DNA of 53,082 bases, from the NCBI GenBank assembly GCA_035945995.1, contig DASYZR010000063.1, positions 1 through 53,082 on the forward strand, given 5' to 3'. The notes below the pieces were generated by a model. The model worked only from the letters and a program-made list of their open reading frames with translations, did no database searches and had not been told where the DNA came from. Shown here in pieces: positions 13,990 to 22,541 of this stretch; position 1 is the first letter of the stretch; the number at the start of each line of letters is the position of its first letter. The stretch comes from a bacterium (GTDB taxonomy: Bacteria > Sysuimicrobiota > Sysuimicrobiia > Sysuimicrobiales > Segetimicrobiaceae). The translations under genes and the position numbers were made by a program.

Positions 13990-15689
13990 TACCGAGCCTC
14001 CTCCGTCATCGCGCCGGCCCCTGCGGTCTGCATCGCCGAGGCGATCAGCGTGACCGGGATCGATCCGAAGGCGAGGACGCGGTCGTGGAACGCGCGCAGG
14101 TCGAACCCCGCCCGGGCAGACAGCGCCCGCCGCAGCGCGTGGAGGCGATCCGTCCCCGCGAGGTACATGAGGGCCGCGCCGGGAAACATGCTGTTCTTCA
14201 CCGCCTCCGCGTGCGCGGCGGCCGGCGTCATGCCGACGCGGTCCCGATACACCGCGGCCGCGTCGTCGAGCGTGATCGCGCCCTCGTGCAGGCGGACGTC
14301 GACGAGCGCCCGCGCGGCCATGCGCAGCCGGGCGTGGACCTGCGCGTATCGCTCGAGGGGATCGAGGAACCCGATCTCCTCCATCAGGTCGGTCGCATAG
14401 CACGCCCAGCCCTCCGCCATCGTCCCGCCGCAGACCATCGCGATCCGGGACGCACAGTCCACCGCCGCGACCTGTCCGATGCGCGAGGCCGCCCGGGCCG
14501 CGTACCAGTTCTGGACGTGGTGGCCGAGCCCGCCGTGGTGGATGACGTGGTTGAGTTTGATCACGCTGTCGTTTGTCTCGCGGAGCCGGCGCGCCTGGGC
14601 GTCGGGCGCCATCGCGGCGTCGACCGGCGGGACGAGATAGTCGGTCACGGGCAGGCGGTCGAAGGGCGCCGGCGAGCGGTAGGCGAGGAAGTACAGCGAC
14701 GGCGCCGCCCCCCGCGCCCACGCCGGCTGGGGCCCGTACCGAATCGGCGCGTCCGGCCACGTCACGAGCCCGTGCGCGTCCGCGGCGGCACGGGCCGCGG
14801 CCCAGACCTCGGCGAACCGCGGGTAGTACGCGTCGGCCGGCGGGTGCCGGTCGGCCAGTGGCGCCAGCGCCTCGCGCCAGGTACGCGCGCCGAACGCCGC
14901 CTGCTCGTGCAGTTGCGCTTCGCAGGCCTCCATGCGGTCCCGGGCGTAGGCCGCGATCGTCCCGGCACTCTCCGCAAGACAGTGTCCCTCGCGCAGCACG
15001 AGCGCCAGGGCCTCTCCCCCGCACGCGTAGTCCGCCGTCGCCCGCGGGGCCAGGTCGCCGGCCAGGTAGTCGCGAAACTCCGCAAACGCGGCCTGGGCGC
15101 CGTCCACCAGGCTGCGCTCGAGCGGGGTCACGCCGCCCGCGCGATCCCGCAGCAGCAGGTCGATGCCGTCTCCGAAGAACGCGAGCGCCCCGTCGCACTC
15201 CCGGATCGCCCGCGCGACCCAGGCCGCCGGGGCGCGGCGCACGTTCGCGCGTCCCTGGCGAAGAAACGCGGGAATGGCCGCCATGCGTGCGAAGGCGCGC
15301 AGGAACCGGTCCTCGAGCGGGGCAAACGGCCGCAGAAACAGCCCGACGACTCCAAAGACCGCCTCGCCGGTGTACTCGCACGGATTGCCGCGATGGAAGT
15401 GCCGCGAGCCGAACTCCCAACGCCGGATGCGCAGGTATCCCTCAGCCAGCCGCCGGTCCAGCGCGTCGACCACGGTGTGCGCCTCCGGGGGGAGCGTCCG
15501 GAGCCGTGCGAGCAGCGTCTCCACGTCTGCGACGGCGTCGCCGGCGCCGTCTTCGGACAGATCCGGGAGACGGTGATCGTAGGCGTGCACACCGGTGAAC
15601 GTGGCGTTCACCGGACGGCGGCGGTAGTAGGAGGCGAAGAAATCGTCGAGCCAGGCACCGAGCGCCGGGGCCCGGACGGCGGCGGCCAC
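13989..15689 (-). CDS. DUF885-family putative hydrolase
   Basis: A 566-residue cytoplasmic protein of the DUF885 family, thought to be metallopeptidase-like alpha-helical hydrolases. Family marks: the opening LDDFFASYYRRRPVNATFTGVHAYDHRL, the central histidine cluster at residues 384-391 (HHGGLGHHVQ) and EGWACYATDLM at 426-436. In many family members the first pair reads HE (HExxPGHHxQ); here it is HH. No signal peptide is seen. GTG at 15689 lies 7 bases after the oxidoreductase stop, so it belongs to the GntR operon. The context (M20D amidohydrolase and peptide-type importer divergently encoded) supports a role in hydrolysing an imported amide or ester, which is inference. Confidence 0.85.
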   Translation of the reverse strand: MAAAVRAPALGAWLDDFFASYYRRRPVNATFTGVHAYDHRLPDLSEDGAGDAVADVETLLARLRTLPPEAHTVVDALDRRLAEGYLRIRRWEFGSRHFHRGNPCEYTGEAVFGVVGLFLRPFAPLEDRFLRAFARMAAIPAFLRQGRANVRRAPAAWVARAIRECDGALAFFGDGIDLLLRDRAGGVTPLERSLVDGAQAAFAEFRDYLAGDLAPRATADYACGGEALALVLREGHCLAESAGTIAAYARDRMEACEAQLHEQAAFGARTWREALAPLADRHPPADAYYPRFAEVWAAARAAADAHGLVTWPDAPIRYGPQPAWARGAAPSLYFLAYRSPAPFDRLPVTDYLVPPVDAAMAPDAQARRLRETNDSVIKLNHVIHHGGLGHHVQNWYAARAASRIGQVAAVDCASRIAMVCGGTMAEGWACYATDLMEEIGFLDPLERYAQVHARLRMAARALVDVRLHEGAITLDDAAAVYRDRVGMTPAAAHAEAVKNSMFPGAALMYLAGTDRLHALRRALSARAGFDLRAFHDRVLAFGSIPVTLIASAMQTAGAGAMTEEAR

Positions 15690-15696
15690 GCCGCGG

Positions 15697-16818
15697 CTAC
15701 CCGTCGAGCGGAAGTGACACCCATCGGCGCTCGTGGTAGGAGCGCTCGACGGCGTTGATCACTTCCTGGACCCACGCACCGTCCTCGAAGTTGCCCTGGT
15801 TGCGCGCGCCCCCGGCGTGGATCTCGTCGACGAAGTCCCGGATCAGGTTGGCGTAGAACAGCGACCGCCACGACTCGCGGGGATGGCCGTTCGGCGGGTA
15901 GAAGTGCTGGGGAATCTCCAGTTCTTTGAACTCGACGGCGTCGGGCGTAGCCGCCTTGATCGTTTCGGCGACGCCGAACTCCTCGACGAGACGGCAGATC
16001 AGGGCCCCCCGGCTGCCGTAGAGGCGCGCCTCGATCCCCGGATAGTTGCCGATCGTGACGAACCCGGTCTGGATCGACCCGATCGCTCCGTTCGTGTACT
16101 CCCCGATGAAGACGTCGCCGTCATCGATGTTCATGCGCATCATCCGGCCGGTCGCCCGCACCATCCGCTCCGGGACGAAATTTCGCATCGTCCCCACGAC
16201 CCGGGCGTAGTCGGCCCCGACCCACTCGTGACCGATGTCGATGATCGGGGCGCCGTATCCCTCGAGGGAGGAGGTCTGGAGGACGGATTGCTCGGCGGTG
16301 TGGTCCACCTGACGCAGCGGCACCTGCGGGTCGAGCCACTGCGAGTTCTGCTCGTACCCGTTGAAGATAAACGGCGTGCCGGCGAACCCTTCCTCGATCA
16401 GCGACCGGGCGTACTGCACGCCGGGACTGTAGCGGAAGGTAAAGCCCAGCTTTGTCAGGAGCCCCCGTTGCCGGGCCAGGGCGGCCGCGCGGCGCGTCTC
16501 ACGGAAATCGTAGGCCACGGGCTTCTCGCACAGGACGTGCTTCCCGGATTCGAGCGCCGCCAGCGCGAGCTCGAGGTGCGTGTGCGACGGGGTGACGATG
16601 TCGATCACGTCGAGGTCGGGCCGCGTGACGACGGCCTGCCAATCGTCGGTGGCCTCCGGGATGTTGAAGTGACCCGCGGCCTCCGCCGCGCGCTCCCGCC
16701 GCACGTCGCAGAGCACGGCGACCGCCGCCCGCGGATCGCGCTGCCAGCCCGGGATGTGGGCGGCCCGGGCCCAGTTGCCCGCACCGAGAACGCCGATCCG
16801 AAGCGCGCTGTCTCTCAT
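15697..16818 (-). CDS. Gfo/Idh/MocA-family NAD(P)-dependent oxidoreductase
   Basis: A 373-residue dehydrogenase. The Rossmann motif is IGVLGAGNWARAAHIPG; the HxH-like SHTHLELALAALESGKHVLCEKP segment carries the conserved EKP lysine. The C-terminal half follows the Gfo/Idh/MocA alpha+beta domain, including DIGHEWVGADYARVVG, where His is near the usual catalytic position. ATG at 16818 overlaps the GntR stop by four bases. Members oxidise or epimerise sugars, inositols and related polyols. Clustering with a regulator, a DUF885 protein and an SDR suggests a catabolic pathway for a substituted sugar or cyclitol amide, but no substrate can be named. Confidence 0.88.
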   Translation of the reverse strand: MRDSALRIGVLGAGNWARAAHIPGWQRDPRAAVAVLCDVRRERAAEAAGHFNIPEATDDWQAVVTRPDLDVIDIVTPSHTHLELALAALESGKHVLCEKPVAYDFRETRRAAALARQRGLLTKLGFTFRYSPGVQYARSLIEEGFAGTPFIFNGYEQNSQWLDPQVPLRQVDHTAEQSVLQTSSLEGYGAPIIDIGHEWVGADYARVVGTMRNFVPERMVRATGRMMRMNIDDGDVFIGEYTNGAIGSIQTGFVTIGNYPGIEARLYGSRGALICRLVEEFGVAETIKAATPDAVEFKELEIPQHFYPPNGHPRESWRSLFYANLIRDFVDEIHAGGARNQGNFEDGAWVQEVINAVERSYHERRWVSLPLDG

Positions 16819-17555
16819 CGCCCGCTCTCCGGAGGCTCCGGCGCGCGCGGGGCTCCGGCGAGGGCCGCGATCACCTGCGCGGCCGCCGCGGCGCCGGCGT
16901 CCGCCGGGGGCGGCGCGCCGACGTAGTGCTCGATCACGGCGTTCTGCAGCGTGTCGGGATTCCGCGACCGGATGGCCTCGAGCAGCCGCCGGTGGAGGTC
17001 CACCAGGTCGCCGATCGTGGCGTGGCGCCGCTCGACCGCGAGCAGCATCAAGGCGCCGATCTGCCCGTTCAGACCCGCCCACAGATCGGACAGGCGGCGC
17101 GAGCCCGCCCGCTCGAGCAGCCGGCCGTGGAACGCGAGGTCGATCTGGAGCACGGCGGGGAACTCGTCCGGCAGCCGGCACGCCTCCATCTTTCGCAGCA
17201 GATCCTCGAGATCCGCGATCAGCCGGGCGTCGATGCGCGGGCACGCGAGCCGCGCCGCGAAGCCTTCGAGAAGCGCGCGGGTCACTTTGAGATCGAAGGC
17301 GTCGCCGGGCGACAGCCGCGTGACGAACGTCCCGCCGCGAGGCTGGTTGAGCACCAGTCCCCGCCGCTCCAGCATGAGGAACGCCTCGCGCACGGTGGTT
17401 CGGCTCACCTCAAGCTGCGCGGCGATCGACGCCTCCAACAGCCGTTCACCGGGATGCACCTGTCCCGACAAGACCGCGTCCTCCAGGATCTTGCACACGT
17501 CGTCCACCAGGCGGAGCCGGCTCGGCCTGCGAAGCTTCGGCGTCTCAACCGTCAT
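16815..17555 (-). CDS. GntR-family transcriptional regulator (FCD subfamily)
   Basis: A 246-residue regulator. Residues about 10-75 form the winged helix (LVDDVCKILEDAVLSGQVHPGERL, then LEVSRTTVREAFLMLERRGLV and a GGTFV wing). Residues about 90-220 form the all-helical FCD ligand domain with the metal-ligand type pattern DLAFHGRLLERAGSRRL and HRRLLEAI. ATG at 17555 is preferred, with GAGGT about eight bases upstream; an ATG at 17579 lacks one. It is divergent from the M20D/Dpp operon and heads the leftward operon, so it probably controls both. A GTCGAC-centred palindrome in the gap is a candidate operator. The C-terminus beyond residue 225 is Ala/Pro-rich. Confidence 0.92.
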   Translation of the reverse strand: MTVETPKLRRPSRLRLVDDVCKILEDAVLSGQVHPGERLLEASIAAQLEVSRTTVREAFLMLERRGLVLNQPRGGTFVTRLSPGDAFDLKVTRALLEGFAARLACPRIDARLIADLEDLLRKMEACRLPDEFPAVLQIDLAFHGRLLERAGSRRLSDLWAGLNGQIGALMLLAVERRHATIGDLVDLHRRLLEAIRSRNPDTLQNAVIEHYVGAPPPADAGAAAAAQVIAALAGAPRAPEPPESGR

Positions 17556-17621
17556 CGACGACCTCGCTAATGGAGGCATACAGGTTGTCTGTGCTGAAGA
17601 ACCGGAAATCTCGACTGTAGA

Positions 17622-17631
17622 CTGTCGACAA
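17622..17631. promoter_or_regulatory. Candidate GntR/FCD operator (TGTCGACA palindrome)
   Basis: An 8-base perfect palindrome TGTCGACA at 17623-17630 lies between the divergent GntR and M20D genes, about 70 bases from the GntR start. FCD regulators often bind short GT-N2/3-AC palindromes, which this fits. It is short, so chance cannot be excluded. Confidence 0.35.
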
Positions 17632-17712
17632 TCTCGAAGGTATCATCCGGATCAGCGCCTGGCAAACGCGTTTTGGGGAGCGTGTTTCTTGACCGCACCG
17701 GCCGGGGACACG

Positions 17713-18951
17713 ATGCCGCTCGACCCTGAGCGAATCGCCGATCTCAAGAAACGCGCTTGCACGCGGATCGACGAGATGACCCCGGCACTGGTCGGCGTCT
17801 CCCTCCAGATCTGGGAACATCCGGAGATCGCCTTTCAGGAGCACCGGGCCTGCGGTTGGCTCGGCGCGCTGCTCGCGGACGCGGGATACGACGTCGAGTC
17901 CGCGGCAGGCGGCCTCGACACGGCCTTCACCGCGAAGCGCTCCGGACCCCGGCCAGGCCTGACGGTCGCCGTCTTCAGCGAGTACGATGCGCTTCCCGAG
18001 CTCGGCCACGGCTGCGGCCACAATCTGCTCGCGATCTCCGGGGTCGGCGCCGGGCTCGGCCTCGCCGCGGTACTCGACGATCTTCCCGGCACCGTGCGGG
18101 TCCATGGCACGCCTGCCGAGGAAGGTCCGTCCGGAAAGACGCTCCTGCTGCGCGCGGGCGTCTTCGACGGCCTCGACGCCGCGCTGATCTTTCACCCGGG
18201 CGCGGAGGCGAACGTGCTGGAACGGATGCGCACGGGACAGGGGCTCGTGTTTACGTTTACAGGCAGACACGCCCACGCGGCGGCGCATCCCGAGCTCGCG
18301 ATCGACGCGCTGAACGGGGTGCTGGCGCTGTTCCAGAACGTCAACCTCCTCCGCCAGCACTTCCGGCCGGACGTCAGCGTCACCGGAAGCATCCTCGACG
18401 GCGGCGGGCGCCGGGCGTTTCCGGTGACGGCGTCCGCGCGCTTCGTGGTGCGGGTCTTCGAGGGCGAAAGCGACTTCGTCGAGCTCCGCGAGATGGTCGT
18501 CGACTGCGCCCGCGGCGCCGCGCTCGCCACCCGCACCCGGCTCGCCGTCGAGTACGGCATCCTGGAGCGCGGCATGAAGCTGAACGAGACCGTGACGGCG
18601 CTGGCCGTGGACAACGCCCGCCGCCTCGGCATCGATCTCGCCGCCCGCGTCACGATGGGTGGCATGTCCGATTTCGGCAACGTCTCGCACCGCGTGCCCG
18701 CGACGCACTTCAGCACCGCCACGTGGCCGGGCGGGGTCACCGCCCATACCCCGGAGGCCGTGGCCGCGAGCCGCACGCCCCGGGCATTCGAGGCGGCGCT
18801 CGCGGCGGCCAAGATCGAGGCGATGACGGCGATCGATCTCCTGGCGAGGCCCGAGGCGGCGGAGCGTGCCAAGCGGGAGTTCCAAGAGAACGATCTCGGC
18901 GAGATCCCGACAGTTCCGGAGGGGAGGGGGAATGATGGGAGTCCCGCGTAG
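17713..18951 (+). CDS. M20D-family metallo-amidohydrolase (AbgB-like)
   Basis: A 412-residue zinc-dependent amidohydrolase of peptidase family M20, subfamily D (p-aminobenzoyl-glutamate hydrolase and N-acyl-amino-acid hydrolases). Visible elements are IWEHPEIAFQEHRAC near the N-terminus, the metal-binding HGCGHNLLAISGVGAG, GTPAEEGPSGK with the catalytic Glu pair, FHPGAEANV, the dimerisation domain (FTFTGRHAHAAAHPELAIDALNG) and the late SDFGNVSHRVP. ATG at 17713 is given; TTG at 17689, eight bases after GGGGAG, is a real alternative. It leads the rightward operon, overlaps the binding-protein gene, and probably hydrolyses the compound that the Dpp-type importer brings in. Confidence 0.9.
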   Translation: MPLDPERIADLKKRACTRIDEMTPALVGVSLQIWEHPEIAFQEHRACGWLGALLADAGYDVESAAGGLDTAFTAKRSGPRPGLTVAVFSEYDALPELGHGCGHNLLAISGVGAGLGLAAVLDDLPGTVRVHGTPAEEGPSGKTLLLRAGVFDGLDAALIFHPGAEANVLERMRTGQGLVFTFTGRHAHAAAHPELAIDALNGVLALFQNVNLLRQHFRPDVSVTGSILDGGGRRAFPVTASARFVVRVFEGESDFVELREMVVDCARGAALATRTRLAVEYGILERGMKLNETVTALAVDNARRLGIDLAARVTMGGMSDFGNVSHRVPATHFSTATWPGGVTAHTPEAVAASRTPRAFEAALAAAKIEAMTAIDLLARPEAAERAKREFQENDLGEIPTVPEGRGNDGSPA

Positions 18952-20608
18952 CGAGGTGCCGAAACGGCAAGGCGGGAGGCGAACGTCTGTCCCGCGCCTG
19001 TCGCGGCGGCGGCTGTTGCAGGCGGCGCTCGGCGCAGGGGCGGCGACGGCGCTCGGCCGGCTCGGCAAGGTACCCGCGCGCGCCTCCGCGGCGGCCTCGG
19101 GGGGTGAGCTGTTCTACGGCCTCACCAACCGGTTCGACACGCTCGATCCGAACGTGACGACGTTTACCGACGTCGGCCGCATCGCGTACCACATCTTCGA
19201 CCCGCTTATCTGGGAAACCAAGGCCGGGGTCTTTGTCCCCGGGCTGGCCGAGCGGTGGGAGGTCAGCCCCGCCGCGGACCAGTACACGTTCCACCTGCGC
19301 CGGGGCGTCCGGTTCCACGACGGGACGCCGTTCGACGCCGACGCTGTCAAGTTCACGTTCGATCGCGTCGTGGACCCCGCGTTGAAGTCGCAGTCGGCGT
19401 TCTCCATGATCGGCCCGTATGCGGCCACAACCGTCGTCGATCCGTACACGGTCGTCGTCAAGTTCAAGGAGCCCTACGCGCCGTTTCTGAGCTCGGTGGC
19501 GCAGTCGGTCCTCGCGCCGGTGTCGCCGGCCGCGGTCAAGAAGTACGGGAAGGACTTCGGCACGCACCCGGTGGGCACCGGGCCATTCAGGTTTGACTCC
19601 TACACGACCGACAGCGTCGTGAGGCTGGTGCGCAACCCGGACTATCGGTGGGCCCCGTCGATGTTCGGCCACCAGGGACCGTCGCATCTCGACGCGATCA
19701 GCTTCAAGATCATCCCCGAGGCGTCGACACGGCTGGCGGCCCTCCGATCGGGCGAGGTCCAGGTGATCCAGGACGTGCCGACGCAGGACTACCGGAACCT
19801 CCAGCACGACGGGACGGTCCAGCTGCTCCAAGGGGAACTCGCCGGGTCGGGCTGGACGATGATGATCAACGTCACGCGGACGCCCACCGACGACGTCCGG
19901 CTGCGCCAGGCCCTCCAATGGGGGGTCGACAAGACGGCGATGATCAAGGCGGTCTGGCAGGGGGTCTACAAACCGGCCAGCAGTGTCATCACGTCCGCCA
20001 CGTTCGGCTTCGATCCGGCGACTCGGGGCGTCTACACCTACGACGCGAAGAAGGCCGGCGCGCTCCTCGACGAGGCCGGGTGGAAGATGGGCCCGGGCGG
20101 CGTCCGCCAGAAGGCCGGCGCGGATCTCGTCCTCGGGCTCTACTATCGCGCGGACAACACCGATTTCACCGCGATGGCCACCTTTCTCCAGAGCATGTAC
20201 GCGCAGATCGGCGTCAAGATCGACCTGCACGGCCTCTCCGCGGCCGGATATTTCGGCGCGGTGCGGCAGGGTCAGCACCATCTGCAGTTCTGGTGGGAGA
20301 CGGACCCCGACCCCGATGTCGTGCGGATCCTCCTGTATTCCAAGAACGCCGACGGCGGCACGAACCGCAACCGGTACAAGAACGCCGAGATGGACATGCT
20401 GATCGATCAGGCGGCGGCGACGACCAATCCGATCAGGCGCAAGCAGCTGTACGCGCAGATCCAGATGAAGACGCTGCGCGAGTCGATCATGGTGGCGTTC
20501 TCGGATCCGCTGAACATCTTCGCAGCCCGGAAAGGCCGGGTGAGCGGCGTCCGGCTCGACTGGTCGGCGACAAACGTCCTTCTCTACGACGCGGCGCTTA
20601 CGACGTGA
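18932..20608 (+). CDS. Dipeptide/oligopeptide ABC transporter substrate-binding protein (family 5)
   Basis: A 558-residue periplasmic binding protein of the DppA/OppA family. It starts inside the end of the M20D gene; ATG at 18932 or 18935 follows GAGGGGAGGGGG. The N-terminus carries a twin-arginine leader (LSRRRLLQAALGAGAATALG), so export is probably via Tat in folded form. Family features: LTNRFDTLDPNV, the YTFHLRRGVRFHDGTPFDADAVKFTFDR signature, VGTGPFRFDSY and ALQWGVDKTAMIKAVWQG. The ligand pocket cannot be read for specificity; family 5 proteins bind peptides, nickel, glutathione, opines and some sugars. Linked M20D suggests an N-acyl or peptide-like ligand. Confidence 0.92.
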   Translation: MMGVPRSEVPKRQGGRRTSVPRLSRRRLLQAALGAGAATALGRLGKVPARASAAASGGELFYGLTNRFDTLDPNVTTFTDVGRIAYHIFDPLIWETKAGVFVPGLAERWEVSPAADQYTFHLRRGVRFHDGTPFDADAVKFTFDRVVDPALKSQSAFSMIGPYAATTVVDPYTVVVKFKEPYAPFLSSVAQSVLAPVSPAAVKKYGKDFGTHPVGTGPFRFDSYTTDSVVRLVRNPDYRWAPSMFGHQGPSHLDAISFKIIPEASTRLAALRSGEVQVIQDVPTQDYRNLQHDGTVQLLQGELAGSGWTMMINVTRTPTDDVRLRQALQWGVDKTAMIKAVWQGVYKPASSVITSATFGFDPATRGVYTYDAKKAGALLDEAGWKMGPGGVRQKAGADLVLGLYYRADNTDFTAMATFLQSMYAQIGVKIDLHGLSAAGYFGAVRQGQHHLQFWWETDPDPDVVRILLYSKNADGGTNRNRYKNAEMDMLIDQAAATTNPIRRKQLYAQIQMKTLRESIMVAFSDPLNIFAARKGRVSGVRLDWSATNVLLYDAALTT

Positions 20609-20625
20609 GCCGGCGTTCGCGTTGA

Positions 20626-20665
20626 CCGCGCGGGGGGAGGGGCGCGCCGGCCCCCTCTCCCCGCG
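20626..20665 (+). terminator. Intercistronic hairpin between binding-protein and permease genes
   Basis: A GC-rich imperfect inverted repeat of about 15 bp (CGCGGGGGGAGGGG facing CCCCCTCTCCCCGCG) with a short loop, followed by TTTCGG. It lies between the stop of the binding-protein gene and the permease start. Such elements often cause partial termination or protect the upstream mRNA so that more binding protein than permease is made. It was recognised by eye; stability was not calculated. Confidence 0.5.
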
Positions 20666-20691
20666 TTTCGGCCCGTAGCGGCCGTCCGCGC

Positions 20692-21615
20692 ATGCTGAAG
20701 TACCTCCAAACCCGCCTCGTGCTGGCGGTCCCGACCGTCTTCCTGACGTCCGCCATCGTCTTCCTGATGTTGTTCCTCACCCCGGGAGACCCCGCGTCGA
20801 TCTACATCGGGGAGCAGACGGCCACGCCGGAGCGCCTCGCCGCGATCCGCCACGTGATGGGCCTCGACCGGCCCATCTACGTCCAGTACGCCGACTTCGC
20901 CTGGAAGGCGCTGCACGGGGACTTGAGCCGGTCGCTCCAGACGAGCCGGCCGGTGACCGTCGAGATCGCGACGCGGCTGCCGAACACGATCGAACTGGCG
21001 CTCGCGGCGATGCTCCTCGCGATCGTCCTCGGGTTCGGGCTCGGCCTTCTCTCCGGCCTCACGCGGAACAGCGTCTTCGACACCCTGTCGATGGTCGTGG
21101 CGCTCTTCGGCGTCTCGGTGCCGGTGTTCTGGCTCGCGCTGTTGTTGATCATGCTCTTCGCCGTCCACTTCCAGGTACTGCCGGCGACGAGCCCGCCGGG
21201 GCTGCGGGGCCTCGTGCTCCCCAGCGTGTCGCTCGCGCTACTCAGCGCGGCGACCCTCGCCCGGCTCGTCCGCTCGAGCATCCTCGAGGTCCTACGGCTC
21301 GACTATCTGACGACCGCCCGCGCCAAGGGGTTGCGGGGGATGGCCGTCGTCTTCCGCCACGCGCTTCCCAACGCGGTCATCCCGGTCATCACCGCGATGG
21401 GACTCCAGTTCGGAAGCCTCCTCAGCGGGGCGGTCATCACCGAGACGGTCTTCGCGCGGCCCGGCCTCGGGAAGCTCGTGGTGGACTCGATCCAGAGCAA
21501 GGATCTCCCCACCGTGCAGGGGGTCGTGCTCGTGCTGGCGCTGACCTACATCGGGATGAACCTGCTGGTCGATCTCTCCTACGCGTTCATCGACCCGCGT
21601 ATCCGGTTCGAATGA
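20692..21615 (+). CDS. Dipeptide/oligopeptide ABC transporter permease (DppB-like)
   Basis: A 307-residue inner-membrane subunit with six helices. DppB-type marks: the N-terminal MLKYLQTRLVLAVPTVFLTS, FLTPGDPASIYIG, RPIYVQYADFAWKALHGDLS, the cytoplasmic loop ending DYLTTARAKGLRG with FRHALPNAVIPVIT, and LSGAVITETVFARPGLGKL. It is 83 bases after the binding-protein gene, beyond a hairpin, and overlaps the next permease by ATGA. No DppD/DppF ATPases occur in the window. Confidence 0.93.
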   Translation: MLKYLQTRLVLAVPTVFLTSAIVFLMLFLTPGDPASIYIGEQTATPERLAAIRHVMGLDRPIYVQYADFAWKALHGDLSRSLQTSRPVTVEIATRLPNTIELALAAMLLAIVLGFGLGLLSGLTRNSVFDTLSMVVALFGVSVPVFWLALLLIMLFAVHFQVLPATSPPGLRGLVLPSVSLALLSAATLARLVRSSILEVLRLDYLTTARAKGLRGMAVVFRHALPNAVIPVITAMGLQFGSLLSGAVITETVFARPGLGKLVVDSIQSKDLPTVQGVVLVLALTYIGMNLLVDLSYAFIDPRIRFE

Positions 21616-22499
21616 GCGCCGGGACGGCACCAGTCGCCGCCGCCGGGCGGCGCCGCGTCCGCGGCATGTGGCGGGACGCGCTCGGTCGTCTCCTCGCCAA
21701 CCGCGGCGCGGCGGCCGGCGGGATCATCTTCCTCCTCGTCATCGCCACGGCGGTCGCGGCGCCCGCGCTCGCGCCGGCCAGCCCGATCGCCCTCAACGTC
21801 TCGGCGTCGCTCGAGCCGCCGGGTCCGCGGCACTTGCTGGGGACCGACCAGTTCGGCCGGGACGTCCTCAGCCGGATTCTCTACGGCGCCCGCACGTCGC
21901 TGGCCATGGGCCTCGTCGCCGTCACGATCGCGGTCGTCGGCGGATCGGTCCTCGGACTGCTCTCAGGGTACTACCGGGGCCCGGTCGACCAGGCCATCAT
22001 GCGGACGGTCGACGTCATGCTGGCGTTCCCGGGCATCCTCCTGGCCCTCGTCATCATCGCGGTCCTCGGAGCCAACCTGGGCAGCGCCATGATCGCCGTG
22101 GGCGTCTCGGGCATGCCCGTGTTCATCCGGGTGGTCCGGGGCGCCACGCTCTCCGTCCGGGAGCTCCAGTACGTCGAGGCGGCCCGCGTCGCCGGCTGCG
22201 GGGATGCGCGCATCCTCTTCCGCCACATTCTGCCCAACGTCGCCGCTCCGGTCATCGTGCTCGTGACCCTCGGGATCCCGAGCGCGATCATCGCCGGCGC
22301 GGCGTTGAGCTTCCTCGGGCTGGGCGTCAAGCCGCCCACGCCCGATTGGGGGGAGATGCTGAGCAACGGCCGGGCATTCATGGACACGGCATGGTGGCTG
22401 TCTACGTTTCCCGGGCTCGCGATCGTGACCATCGTGCTCGCGGTCAACTTGTTCGGCGACGGCCTGCGGGACGCGCTCGACCCGCGCCTGAAACTGTAG
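21612..22499 (+). CDS. Dipeptide/oligopeptide ABC transporter permease (DppC-like)
   Basis: A 295-residue inner-membrane subunit. The ATG at 21612 overlaps the upstream stop (ATGA). DppC-type features: a Pro/Ala/Arg-rich cytoplasmic start, helix 1 RGAAAGGIIFLLVIATAVAAPALA, the signature HLLGTDQFGRDVLSRILYGARTSL, the ATPase-contact loop EAARVAGCGDARILFRHILPN, and SFLGLGVKPPTPDWGEML near the end. Together with the preceding gene it forms the membrane channel of the peptide-type importer. The reductase gene follows after 42 bases. Confidence 0.93.
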   Translation: MSAGTAPVAAAGRRRVRGMWRDALGRLLANRGAAAGGIIFLLVIATAVAAPALAPASPIALNVSASLEPPGPRHLLGTDQFGRDVLSRILYGARTSLAMGLVAVTIAVVGGSVLGLLSGYYRGPVDQAIMRTVDVMLAFPGILLALVIIAVLGANLGSAMIAVGVSGMPVFIRVVRGATLSVRELQYVEAARVAGCGDARILFRHILPNVAAPVIVLVTLGIPSAIIAGAALSFLGLGVKPPTPDWGEMLSNGRAFMDTAWWLSTFPGLAIVTIVLAVNLFGDGLRDALDPRLKL

Positions 22500-22541
22500 G
22501 CACGCTCAACACAGGCAACCAACCGGGGAGGTGCGGCGGCG

